Assembly (NCBI GenBank): GCA_018436095.1
Contig: JAHDMJ010000013.1
Span: 124,001 to 188,000 of the forward strand
From: Clostridia bacterium
Lineage (GTDB): Bacteria; Bacillota; Peptococcia; DRI-13; UBA5745
Reading direction: 5' to 3'
Length of the DNA stretch: 64,000 bases
Position numbers and translations under genes: made by a program. Of this stretch, positions 17,582 to 26,109 are shown piece by piece; the stretch's first letter is position 1, and each line of letters opens with the position of its first letter. Under the pieces are notes generated by a model. That model had not been told where the DNA came from. It made no database searches and saw only the letters and a program-made list of their open reading frames with translations.

Positions 17582-17623
17582 GGCAAAAAACCCGGTCAGA
17601 TTTTATCTGAACCGGGTTTTGCC
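17582..17623. terminator. Bidirectional terminator between etfA and the carrier gene
   Basis: A stem of about 19 bp with one bulge (AACCCGGT-CAGAT / ATCTGAACCGGGTT), flanked by A-runs on the left and T-runs on the right, lies between convergent genes. Confidence 0.85.
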
Positions 17624-17664
17624 AATGTGTGCTTTTACTTGCTTAATACTGTTTAGCCCGGAAT

Positions 17665-19056
17665 TTACAGCAGGTAGAGGTAAATGAAAGAAACAACGAT
17701 CAGATAAAAACAGAATACGGAGGAATAAAGCATAGATTTGAGGGGATCAATTTTACGGCCCAAAATGCCGCCTACTACGCCGGCTACGGCAAAGGTCACC
17801 AGGTCGGCGGGCGGCAGACCCTGGCCGGCAGCGGCCATGTGGGAGCCGATGATGCCGGCTTGGCCGGCGGTATAGCCCATGTCCATCAGGATGGGGCCGA
17901 AGAAGCTGAAAATCGTGTTTTGAGCCGTGGCCTGAGAGCCGGTAAGCATACCCATAAGAGACATGGCAGCGGAGCCGCCTATTTTGATGACGTTGGCATT
18001 GAGGGTCTGGGCAAAAGCTTTAACGGCTTCAATTTGGCCGCCGGCGTAGAAGCCGCCCAGCATAACGGCTGCCGCCAACTGCACGCTGGTACAGGCCCAG
18101 ACGCTTTTTAAACCCCTGGTCAGAATGCCTTTGACGTTTTTTCTGACTACCGGGAAGAATAGGGTCAGCAAGGAAACGAACAGCATCGTCAAAACGATAC
18201 CGTTGGTAAAGCCTTTTAAGATGAGGATACCGCCCAGCCAAGTCAAAAATGGTTTGCCGGCAACGGTGATTGTATTTAACATGGAAGGTACCAGGTCAAA
18301 TTGCAGGGCTGCGATTGGTAAGGAACGGAAGATGATTAAAACAGTTAAAATGGTCAGAGGCACCAGGGTGACCCAGTTTTTGCTGAGGATTTCCCAGGCG
18401 GTCTCTTTGGGAATCAAGCTTTCATCAAATTTCAGATCTTTCTTAACAAAAACGAGACAAACAAAACTGATCGTAAAGATAACGCCGATTCCAATGGTTA
18501 TATAAGCATGGTTGACCACTACGTCGGGGTTTACGTTCAGCAAAGAGGCGGACAGGAAAATGGCCTGGCTGATGGGGGGCATGACGGAGCCCATGCTGCC
18601 GCCGATGACTAAAATAGCGCAGATCAGATCGCCGTTTAAGCCCAGCTCATCCATGGATTTGACGGCCAGGATGCCGACGATGGTGGCAGAAGCAATGGCT
18701 TCGCCCAGCAGGGCTCCGGCCAGGCCAAGAGCGATCATGGTGCAAGCTACCAGGCCCCGGGGAGAATGGCCGAATTTAGCCCGCAGGCTGCGCAAGACTG
18801 TGTCTAAGGTGCCGATTTCGATTTGGGTTTCCGCATAAATGCAGCCCACAAGGGCCAGCAGCATGACCCAGGCGATACGGTCGATGCCGTCAATCCAGGC
18901 CAAAAACCAATTAACAGGATTGTAGAAACCACCCATGATCAAGGCGGCTATGCCGGCTACGATCAGGGCTACCGAAACCTTCCCGCCTATATAGGGGATC
19001 TTGGGAACCAAAACGATGATCAGTAATAACAGAATAGGTACGATGACGGTAATCAA
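17665..19056 (-). CDS. DctM-like secondary carrier, tandem copy 1
   Basis: A 463-residue membrane protein of the DctM/ion-transporter superfamily with about 12 helices. GSMGSVMPPISQAIFLSASL corresponds to the DctM block GTIGVIIPPSIP, and AGQGLPPADLVTFAVAGVVG is near the C-terminus. No DctP or DctQ partner is adjacent, so it may work alone. I chose TTG 19056, which has AAAGGAGG just upstream; the longer upstream frame contains the sigma-54 promoter. It is closely similar and equal in length to the next gene upstream, showing a recent tandem duplication. Substrate unknown, probably an organic anion. Confidence 0.8.
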   Translation of the reverse strand: MITVIVPILLLLIIVLVPKIPYIGGKVSVALIVAGIAALIMGGFYNPVNWFLAWIDGIDRIAWVMLLALVGCIYAETQIEIGTLDTVLRSLRAKFGHSPRGLVACTMIALGLAGALLGEAIASATIVGILAVKSMDELGLNGDLICAILVIGGSMGSVMPPISQAIFLSASLLNVNPDVVVNHAYITIGIGVIFTISFVCLVFVKKDLKFDESLIPKETAWEILSKNWVTLVPLTILTVLIIFRSLPIAALQFDLVPSMLNTITVAGKPFLTWLGGILILKGFTNGIVLTMLFVSLLTLFFPVVRKNVKGILTRGLKSVWACTSVQLAAAVMLGGFYAGGQIEAVKAFAQTLNANVIKIGGSAAMSLMGMLTGSQATAQNTIFSFFGPILMDMGYTAGQAGIIGSHMAAAGQGLPPADLVTFAVAGVVGGILGRKIDPLKSMLYSSVFCFYLIVVSFIYLYLL

Positions 19057-19105
19057 TGAACTCCCTCCTTTTTCGATTTGTTGGACGATTTGCTTACTTT
19101 CATCA

Positions 19106-19121
19106 GCAAAAATCATGCCAA
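19106..19121 (-). promoter_or_regulatory. Sigma-54 promoter of carrier copy 1
   Basis: The reverse strand reads TTGGCATGATTTTTGC with GG and GC spaced by 10 bases. It lies 50 bp upstream of the TTG start. It shares TTGGCAT-n-TTGC with the promoters at 20822 and 21044. Confidence 0.75.
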
Positions 19122-19307
19122 AGTCGGAAAAGTCAGTCGTTATAAAGATTTTTTGATTAAAGAGTCCTTTTAGCAAGGAGTTAAAACGGAGACGGCAACC
19201 TAGTTAGGCAAAAATTGAGTATAAAATGTCTTGTCGATAAGTTATAACCAACTTAACTAAGGAATGAAACTGAGGGTGACCTGCAGCTTGTATGGCAGAA
19301 TAAGATG

Positions 19308-19345
19308 AAAAAACCCGATGCAGACAAGACTGATCGGGTTTTTTT
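19308..19345 (-). terminator. Terminator after carrier copy 2
   Basis: AAAAAACCCGAT / ATCGGGTTTTTT, a 12-bp perfect stem with T-runs on both strands, lies 33 bp past the stop of the upstream carrier gene. The two paralogues are therefore separate transcription units. Confidence 0.85.
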
Positions 19346-19377
19346 AATTTAATAGGGATTGGGTATGCCTCGGGATA

Positions 19378-20769
19378 TTACAGCAAGTAGAGATAAACGA
19401 AAGAGACAAGGATCAAATAAACACAAAATACGGAAGAATAAAACATAGATTTGAGAGGATCAATTTTACGGCCCAGCAAACCGCCTACCACACCGGCTAC
19501 GGCGAAGGTAACCAGATCCGCAGGAGGCAGGCCCTGACCGGCAGCAGACATATGGGAGCCGATGATGCCGGCCTGACCGACAGTATAGCCCATCTCAACC
19601 AGGATAGGGCCGAAGAAGCTAAAAATCGTATTTTGGGCGGTGGCCTGGGAGCCGGTAAGCATACCCATAAGGGTCATGGCAAAAGAACCGCCCACTTTAA
19701 TAACGTTGGCATTAAGAGTCAGGGCAAAGGCCTTAACAGCTTCAATCTGGCCGCCGGCATAAAATCCGCCCAGCATAACGGCTGCTCCCAGCTGAACGCT
19801 GGTGCTGACCCAGATATTTTTCAGGCCTCTCGTCATAATACTCTTGGCATTCTTTCTGACTGCCGGGAAGAACAAAGTTAAAATAGTGACAAACAACATT
19901 GTCAGGACAATGCCGTTGGTAAAGCCTTTCAAAATAAGGATGCCGCCCAGCCAAGTTAAAAAGGGCTTGCCCGCCACGGTGATCGTATTCAGCAATGCGG
20001 GAACCAAGTCAAATTGGAGAGCTTCAATGGGTAAAGAACGAAAAACGATTAAGACGGCCAAAATCGTTAAAGGAACCAGGGACAACCAGTTTTTGCTGAG
20101 AATTTGCCAAGCTGTCTCCTTAGGAATACTGCTTTCATCAAATTTCAAATCTTTTTTTACAAAGAAGAAACAGACGAAACTTATGGTAAAAATAATACCG
20201 ATGCCAATGGTAATATAAGCGTGGTTAATCACGGCGTCAGGATTGATGTTCAGCAGGGAGGCAGATAAAAAGCAAGCCTGGCTGATAGGCGGCATAACGG
20301 AGCCCATGGTGCCGCCGATGACGAGGATAGCGCAGATCAGCTCGCCGCTTAGGCCTAGTTCATCCATGGATTTAACGGCCAGGATGCCTACGATGGTAGC
20401 AGAGGCAATAGCCTCGCCTAAAAGGGCGCCGGCCATGCCGAGAGCAATCATGGTACAGGCCACCAGGCCCCGGGGAGAATGGCCGAATTTAGCCCGCAGA
20501 CTTCGCAAAACCGTATCGAGGGTACCGATTTCTACCTGGGTTTCCGAATAAATACAGCCCACAAGCATAAGAAGCATGACCCAGGCTATACGATCTATAC
20601 CGTCCACCCAGGCTAAAAGCCAGCTAAAAGGATTATAAATACCGCCCATAATCAGAGCTGTCAGGCCGGCTAAGGCCAGGCCGATGGTGACATTACCCCC
20701 GATATAGGGGATTTTAGGGACTAAAACGATGACCAACAATAATACAATAGGCACAATTACGGTAATCAA
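19378..20769 (-). CDS. DctM-like secondary carrier, tandem copy 2
   Basis: Also 463 residues. It keeps the blocks of copy 1 nearly unchanged (GGTMGSVMPPISQACFLSASL region, LTGSQATAQNTIFSFFGPIL). The start TTG 20769 follows AGGAGG by seven bases; copy 1 starts at the same codon in the same context (TTG ATT ACC GT). It is the first gene left of the divergent regulatory region shared with the IlvD-like gene. It is probably an uptake or exchange carrier for the substrate of that gene pair (inference from shared promoter type). Confidence 0.8.
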   Translation of the reverse strand: MITVIVPIVLLLVIVLVPKIPYIGGNVTIGLALAGLTALIMGGIYNPFSWLLAWVDGIDRIAWVMLLMLVGCIYSETQVEIGTLDTVLRSLRAKFGHSPRGLVACTMIALGMAGALLGEAIASATIVGILAVKSMDELGLSGELICAILVIGGTMGSVMPPISQACFLSASLLNINPDAVINHAYITIGIGIIFTISFVCFFFVKKDLKFDESSIPKETAWQILSKNWLSLVPLTILAVLIVFRSLPIEALQFDLVPALLNTITVAGKPFLTWLGGILILKGFTNGIVLTMLFVTILTLFFPAVRKNAKSIMTRGLKNIWVSTSVQLGAAVMLGGFYAGGQIEAVKAFALTLNANVIKVGGSFAMTLMGMLTGSQATAQNTIFSFFGPILVEMGYTVGQAGIIGSHMSAAGQGLPPADLVTFAVAGVVGGLLGRKIDPLKSMFYSSVFCVYLILVSFVYLYLL

Positions 20770-20821
20770 TGTTCTTCCTCCTGTTTTTTGTTTTGGCATG
20801 CATACCCAAGGTCAATAGTAA

Positions 20822-20837
20822 GCAAGAACTATGCCAA
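20822..20837 (-). promoter_or_regulatory. Sigma-54 promoter of carrier copy 2
   Basis: The reverse strand reads TTGGCATAGTTCTTGC, with 10-base GG-GC spacing, 53 bp upstream of the TTG start. Its -24 part, TTGGCATAG, is identical to that of the divergent promoter at 21044-21060. Confidence 0.8.
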
Positions 20838-20860
20838 AACTAACAAGGATAAATTTTTTT

Positions 20861-20926
20861 GTCAAAAGTACAGTTTTTTCGGCAGATCACTTGCTATAGA
20901 GCCCTTGTTACCCGTCAAAATTACAG
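20861..20926. promoter_or_regulatory. Candidate activator sites (direct repeats)
   Basis: GTCAAAAGTACAG (20861-20873) recurs as GTCAAAATTACAG (20914-20926), 53 bp (about five helical turns) apart. They lie between the two divergent sigma-54 promoters, where enhancer sites for the neighbouring activator would be expected. Confidence 0.4.
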
Positions 20927-21043
20927 CGGCGGCATTAGGGGCAACTAGAACCGGATAAGTATAAATAATGACTGATTAAGTTGAAAAGGACTTGTCCGAT
21001 GAAAGTAAATAAAGGGAAAGGCTTATTTTGCCGTTAAAGATAG

Positions 21044-21060
21044 TTGGCATAGATTTTGCA
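21044..21060 (+). promoter_or_regulatory. Sigma-54 promoter of the IlvD-like/larA operon
   Basis: TTGGCATAGATTTTGCA has GG (21046-21047) and GC (21058-21059) spaced by 10 bases, 58 bp before the TTG start. Confidence 0.8.
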
Positions 21061-21117
21061 ACAGACTAAGATTAGAAAGATTTATGCAATAATTTGCACA
21101 TTAAGGAGGAGATAAAG

Positions 21118-22776
21118 TTGAACTACCGCAGTAATGACATTATAGAGAAGATTGAAAGAGCCCCCCAGCGGGCTTATCTTCACGCCCTGGGGCTAAACGG
21201 CGCCGATTTGAAAAAGCCCTTTGTGGCCGTGGTCAATACATGGAACGAATCCTCTTTGCCAAATGCTCATTTGGATAAGCTGGCCGGGCATATAAAGGCG
21301 GGAGTATTGGCGGCAGGGGGTATTCCTTTTGAATTCAACACCATTGCCGTCAGCGACGGTTATACGGAGGCCCATGAGGGCATGCACTACGTATTGCCCA
21401 GCAGAGAGATCGTCGCCGACTCCATCGAGACCTTGGTCAATGCCCACCGGATGGACGGCATGGTGATCCTGGCTTCGGGGGATAAGCCCATACCCGGGGC
21501 CATGATGGCTATGATGCGATTGAACCTGCCGGCGGTACTGATCAATGGCGGCAGCATGATTCCGGCTTCATTTAAAGGAAAGCCCATCAGCTTTACCAAT
21601 GTTATGGAATCCGTGGCCGAATATAAGGCGGGCAAAATCTCGGAGGCGGAAGTCCATGAGATGGAGGAGGCGGCTCTGACCAGCGCCGGCGACGGCGCCG
21701 GCATGTATACGCCGGGTACCATGGCGGCATTGGCGGAAGCCTTGGGCTTGTCTCTGCCCTTTTCATCCACGACGCCCTCTATGCGTTCCAAGCGTCTGCG
21801 CCTTTGCCGGCAAGCAGGGGAGCTGGTTTGCCGGCTTATCGAAAAAGGCGTCACTCCCCGGCAGATTGTTACGGAGCGTTCCTTTGAAAATGCCATCAGC
21901 GTAGGCATGGCCATCAGCGGTTCCACCAACTTGGTTTTGCATCTTCTGGCTATAGCCAATGAAGCGGAGATTGAGCTTCCTTTGGAAGTGTTTAATAAGA
22001 TCAGCGCCCGGGTGCCTACCTTATGTCCCATTGACCCTGCCGGCCCCTACCATATTCCTGATTTGGACGAAGCGGGGGGGATTCCGGCAGTGATGAACAG
22101 AATCCGCCGGCATCTCCATTTGGAGGAGCAGACGGTGAACGGCAAAACCATCGGTGAAAACATCAAGGATGCCCAGGTCTACCGGGACGAGGTGATCCGG
22201 CCTTTATCCGATCCTTTCCTTGACCAGGGCAGCGTGATCATGCTCTGGGGCAATCTGGCCCCCGGCGGCGCCGTAGCCAAGCAATCGGCTATCCCCGCCG
22301 GCCTGCGGCAGCATAAAGGCCCGGCCCGGGTCTTTGACAGCGAAGAAAAGGCCATTCAAGCCGTTTACGGCGGCGGGATCAAAGCCGGCGATATTATTGT
22401 TTTACGCTATGAAGGGCCCAAGGGCGGTCCGGGCATGCGGGAGATGCTGGGCCTTACTTCTACCATCGTCGGCATGGGCTTGAAGGAAAGGGTAGCCATG
22501 GTCACCGACGGCCGCTTTTCCGGCGCCAGCCGGGGCTGCTGCATCGGCCATATCTGTCCTGAGGCGGCAGACGGCGGACCCATCGCCCTGGTTCGGGACG
22601 GCGACATTGTAGAGATCAATATAGATGAAAGAGCGATCAATGTATTGTTGACGCCGGAGGAAATGGAACGAAGGCGGCAAAGCCTAACTCCCTTTATTCC
22701 TAAGTATACGAGAGGCTATTTGGCCAGATACGGCAAGCATGTAGGGCCGGCCAACAAAGGAGCGGTGATGACATGA
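21118..22776 (+). CDS. IlvD/Edd-family dehydratase homologue lacking the Fe-S cysteines
   Basis: A 552-residue protein of full dihydroxy-acid dehydratase length. TTG 21118 follows AAGGAGGA by seven bases. Metal and active-site features are kept: Asp80 (SDGYTEAHEG), Asp122-Lys123 (GDKPIPG, the site of the carbamylated Lys in the family) and TDGRFSGASRG near the C-terminus. All three cluster cysteines are replaced: Pro48 in WNESSLPNAHL (normally TPCN), Gly121 in SGDK (normally CDK), and Gly193 in GDGAGMYT (normally GACGGMYT). It is therefore probably not an Fe-S dehydratase of valine/isoleucine synthesis. It overlaps the LarA gene by 4 bp, so the two likely act on the same 2-hydroxy acid. Confidence 0.85.
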   Translation: MNYRSNDIIEKIERAPQRAYLHALGLNGADLKKPFVAVVNTWNESSLPNAHLDKLAGHIKAGVLAAGGIPFEFNTIAVSDGYTEAHEGMHYVLPSREIVADSIETLVNAHRMDGMVILASGDKPIPGAMMAMMRLNLPAVLINGGSMIPASFKGKPISFTNVMESVAEYKAGKISEAEVHEMEEAALTSAGDGAGMYTPGTMAALAEALGLSLPFSSTTPSMRSKRLRLCRQAGELVCRLIEKGVTPRQIVTERSFENAISVGMAISGSTNLVLHLLAIANEAEIELPLEVFNKISARVPTLCPIDPAGPYHIPDLDEAGGIPAVMNRIRRHLHLEEQTVNGKTIGENIKDAQVYRDEVIRPLSDPFLDQGSVIMLWGNLAPGGAVAKQSAIPAGLRQHKGPARVFDSEEKAIQAVYGGGIKAGDIIVLRYEGPKGGPGMREMLGLTSTIVGMGLKERVAMVTDGRFSGASRGCCIGHICPEAADGGPIALVRDGDIVEINIDERAINVLLTPEEMERRRQSLTPFIPKYTRGYLARYGKHVGPANKGAVMT

Positions 22777-24071
22777 GAATCAAGCTGCATTATGAAGACC
22801 CAGCTTTCATTGAGCTGCCGGAGGATAAGGAGGTGCACGTCTACGAATTGCCGCCGGTAGTGGCGCCGGACGCCGCAGGACTGATCCGCCAGGCTTTGGA
22901 AAACCCCATAGGCTTGCCGGACTTTTTTGCCGGGATCAAACCCTCGGACCGCTTGCTTTTGCTTTGCGACGATTTAACCCGGCAAACCCGGGCGGATTTA
23001 ATCCTGCCCCTGCTGATACCTTATTTCAAAGAAAGAGGAATCAGAGATGAAAACATTAAAATCATGATCGCTTACGGCACCCACCGGGCCATGACCAAGG
23101 AGGAAAAGGTGGAAAAGCTGGGGCGGGAGATTGTGGACCATTATGAGGTGCTGGATCATGATTACCATGACAAAAGCTCCCTGCGCTACATTGGCAAGAC
23201 GCCGGGGGGAGTGGATATCGAAATCAACAAGCACCTGGAAGAATTCAGCATTATCCTGGCCGTAGGGCAAATATCCCCTCATCCTTTGGCGGGCTGGGGC
23301 GGCGGCTGCAAAATGGTGATGCCCGGCGTTTCCAGCAAGCTGACGGCAGATCAGATTCACTGGCTGGGTGCGAAGGCTACCGATGAATTAGGCAATCTGG
23401 TTTGTTTGACGGCGGGCCCCGGCGAAGAAGGGGAAGATCCCAACCCCATGCGCCGGGAACTGGAGGCCGTGGGTATGGAAGCCGGCCTCACCGCTATATT
23501 TAACGTTATCCAAAATACCGCAGGGGAAATGATCGCCGCCGTCTTCGGCCATCCCATCGCCGCTTTCCGCCAGGGAGTGGGCATTGCCAGGGAGCGTTTA
23601 TGCGTCAAGGCTTCCCGGCAATACGATCTCGTTATTGCCGAATCTTACCCTACGGACATTAGTTTTTGGCAAGCCAACAAAGCCCTGCGCAATGCAGAAC
23701 TGCTGTGCCGGGAAGGGGGAATGGTGGTCTTGATTACGCCTTGCCCGGAAGGCTTTGTACCGGATCATCCCATCATTGAGGAGTACGGTTATATTTCCTT
23801 TGCCAAAGCCGACGGGCTGATCCGGGAAGGGGTGATCGACGACTATGTGGCTGCCGGCAATATGACTACCGTAGGCAAGATTTTATCCGCGAAATCCTGT
23901 GTGCTGGTGACAAAAGGCATTAAGAAAGAAACCTGCCTCAACGTCGGTTTAGGCCATGAAGAGGAGCCGGCAGCAGCCATCGCCAAGGCTCTGGACAAAA
24001 CAAAAGCACAGCAGATTGCTGTACTTTTGTGCGGCGGCGAGACTGTGCCCAGAGTGGCAAAAATGGAATAG
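22773..24071 (+). CDS. larA: LarA-type nickel-dependent 2-hydroxyacid racemase/epimerase
   Basis: A 432-residue LarA (DUF2088) protein. It shows CDDLTRQTR, AYGTHRAMTKEEK and SPHPLAGWGGGCKMVMPG. His104, His170, Lys180 and His196 keep exactly the spacing of His108, His174, Lys184 and His200 of Lactobacillus plantarum LarA, which are the catalytic histidines, the lysine carrying the pincer cofactor and the nickel ligand. It therefore probably binds the nickel-pincer nucleotide and racemises or epimerises a 2-hydroxy acid. No larB, larC or larE is in the window. The ATG overlaps the upstream stop (ATGA), so both proteins are made together. Confidence 0.88.
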   Translation: MRIKLHYEDPAFIELPEDKEVHVYELPPVVAPDAAGLIRQALENPIGLPDFFAGIKPSDRLLLLCDDLTRQTRADLILPLLIPYFKERGIRDENIKIMIAYGTHRAMTKEEKVEKLGREIVDHYEVLDHDYHDKSSLRYIGKTPGGVDIEINKHLEEFSIILAVGQISPHPLAGWGGGCKMVMPGVSSKLTADQIHWLGAKATDELGNLVCLTAGPGEEGEDPNPMRRELEAVGMEAGLTAIFNVIQNTAGEMIAAVFGHPIAAFRQGVGIARERLCVKASRQYDLVIAESYPTDISFWQANKALRNAELLCREGGMVVLITPCPEGFVPDHPIIEEYGYISFAKADGLIREGVIDDYVAAGNMTTVGKILSAKSCVLVTKGIKKETCLNVGLGHEEEPAAAIAKALDKTKAQQIAVLLCGGETVPRVAKME

Positions 24072-24076
24072 GCTGG

Positions 24077-25801
24077 TCAGCCGATCTGATGTTTTTTCAA
24101 TTTTTGATATAAAGCGGTTCTGGTGATGCCCAGGAGCTTAGCTGCCTGAGTCCGGTTGCCGCCGCATTTTTCCAAAGCCAGCAATACGCTGGCTTTTTCC
24201 GCTTCCTGCCTGTTGGCGGACAGGTCAAAGGAATTGCCTTCGGGGATGGCGGCGGCGACTGCCGGCTGCTGCAGATAGGAGGGCAGCATATCCGGGGTAA
24301 TTTCTCCCCGGCTGCCCAAGAGGTTGCAGGCTCTTTCCGCTGCATTTTCCAATTGCCGTACGTTGCCGGGCCAATGATAGGCTTCCAGCAGAGCTATGGC
24401 CTGGGGCGTAATCCGGGGCGGCGGCAAAAGCAGCTCCCGGCTGTATTTTTCCACGAAATGGCTGAAAAGCTGGGGGATGTCTTCCTTATGCTGCCGCAAA
24501 GGGGGCATATCGATGGTGATCACCTGCAGGCGATAGAATAAATCCTCCCTAAAGGTACCGTCGAGGATCTTTTGGGCCAGGTTTTGGTTGGTGGCGGCAA
24601 TAACCCGCACATCCACCTGACGCATCTTGTTTTCGCCAAGGCGTTCGAATTCTTTTTCCTGCAAAAAGCGCAGCAGCTTTGCCTGCATATGAAAGGACAT
24701 ATCACCGATTTCATCTAAAAATACGGTGCCTTTGTCAGCCATTTCAAACTTGCCGATTTTGCCGCCTTTTTGAGAACCGGTAAAAGCGCCGCCGGCATAG
24801 CCGAAAAGCTCCGATTCCAATATAGCCTCGGGGATGGCGGCGCAGTTGATGCGCACGAAGGGCTGGTGGCGGCGGGCCGAGGAGTCATGGATGGAATGGG
24901 CCACCAGCTCCTTGCCGGTGCCGCTTTCTCCCAAAATCAGCACGGTGGAGGGAGAACGGCCGGCAGTCTGGATCCAATGCTTTAAAGTAGTAATAGCGGG
25001 ACTTGTGCCAATGATGTGGTTCAGCGTATATTTGCTGCCCTGCTTGCGGCGCAATTCTTCCTTATAGTAAGCCAGCTCGTCTTCCAGGCTTGAAAGCTGA
25101 CGGTAAAGATGCTCCATGTCTTTTAAATCCCGGAACCAGATATTGCTGACTCCTGCCACTACTTCATCGTCGATTTTAATGGGCATGCTTTTGACAACGG
25201 CATTGTGGTTGCCGATTTTTTGGATCATGCTGATATCGGATATGCCCTTATCCATAACCTCGATCAGCCGGCTGTCGGGAAAGACCTCGGAAACCGGTTT
25301 GCCTAAGGCCTTTTCCGGCGAGACGGCCAGGAAGTCGGCATAGGCGCCGTTAAACATTAAAATATTGCCTTCTTTATTGACCACCACGATGCCTTCGGTA
25401 ACGTTTTGCAGGATGGTTTCCAAAATGGATTTATAAGTATTGACAGCCGTCAATTCGCTGCTGATTTTTTCTGTGGTGGTAATATCATAAAAGACGGCCA
25501 CGCCCCCTAATAAAGCTTCCTCAATTTTTAAAGGGAAATAATTGGCTTTATAAATGCGGCCGTTCATTTTGTAAATATTGTTGGTGCTGGGCAGGCCGGC
25601 GGCCATAACCCGCTTTAACTGGCATTTAGGCACCACCGATTGGATGTCCATACCCAGGACATCTTTTTCTTTTACTTGAAGTATCTCTTCGAAGGCCTGG
25701 TTGATCACCAGGATACTGCCCGTGGGATCTACGATCAGGACGCCGTGAAGAAAGGTATTGGCCAGGGCCAAGAGAAACTGCCGGGAGAATTCGGGTGCCA
25801 T
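24077..25801 (-). CDS. Sigma-54-dependent activator (PAS-PAS-AAA-Fis)
   Basis: A 574-residue enhancer-binding protein. Two PAS domains (about 10-110 and 125-225) precede the AAA+ domain (about 270-505) with Walker A GESGTGKE, and a C-terminal Fis-type helix-turn-helix (GGNRTQAAKLLGITRTALYQ). The sigma-54 contact loop reads GAFTGS instead of the usual GAFTGA. I chose ATG 25801 with AGGAGG nearby. It converges on larA with a 5-bp gap and probably senses a small ligand through PAS to switch on the three sigma-54 promoters at 19.1-21.1 kb. Confidence 0.9.
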   Translation of the reverse strand: MAPEFSRQFLLALANTFLHGVLIVDPTGSILVINQAFEEILQVKEKDVLGMDIQSVVPKCQLKRVMAAGLPSTNNIYKMNGRIYKANYFPLKIEEALLGGVAVFYDITTTEKISSELTAVNTYKSILETILQNVTEGIVVVNKEGNILMFNGAYADFLAVSPEKALGKPVSEVFPDSRLIEVMDKGISDISMIQKIGNHNAVVKSMPIKIDDEVVAGVSNIWFRDLKDMEHLYRQLSSLEDELAYYKEELRRKQGSKYTLNHIIGTSPAITTLKHWIQTAGRSPSTVLILGESGTGKELVAHSIHDSSARRHQPFVRINCAAIPEAILESELFGYAGGAFTGSQKGGKIGKFEMADKGTVFLDEIGDMSFHMQAKLLRFLQEKEFERLGENKMRQVDVRVIAATNQNLAQKILDGTFREDLFYRLQVITIDMPPLRQHKEDIPQLFSHFVEKYSRELLLPPPRITPQAIALLEAYHWPGNVRQLENAAERACNLLGSRGEITPDMLPSYLQQPAVAAAIPEGNSFDLSANRQEAEKASVLLALEKCGGNRTQAAKLLGITRTALYQKLKKHQIG

Positions 25802-26109
25802 GGGGGTACCTCCTGGAAATTGCAGAGCAACTAATCGGGCATTTTCAACTGCTGACAGTGTCTCAGCAGTTGTGTTCATTATATACCAAAAGCTTGCTTA
25901 TTCCAAGGAGGCTTTGCCAACAAGGCAGGGTAACAGCATTTAAAAAATCCACCTATAACCGAAAAATTTGTACACCTCGCCCTAGCTAATTATCTATAAA
26001 CGTAAATTTTGTACGCCATAGCTGACATGGCCTTATTTTTTTCCTTGCCAGCCTTAGAAATAAATGGTATTATATGGTAAATAATGGGAGTAGAAGGAGG
26101 AATAGGTGC
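25802..26109. other. Intergenic region activator-stalk protein gene
   Basis: A 308-bp gap between divergent genes with no gene seen. AAATTTGTAC-like segments at 25965 and 26007 loosely resemble repeat R. The right end holds AGAAGGAGGAATAG, the ribosome site of the next gene. Confidence 0.5.

Noticed and set aside
17665-20769. Tandem carriers as part of a complete TRAP system
   Set aside because: No DctP or DctQ gene lies near them, so they are described as stand-alone DctM-like carriers.
21118-22776. Annotation as biosynthetic dihydroxy-acid dehydratase (IlvD)
   Set aside because: All Fe-S cysteines are missing and the context is larA plus a sigma-54 activator, not branched-chain amino-acid synthesis.
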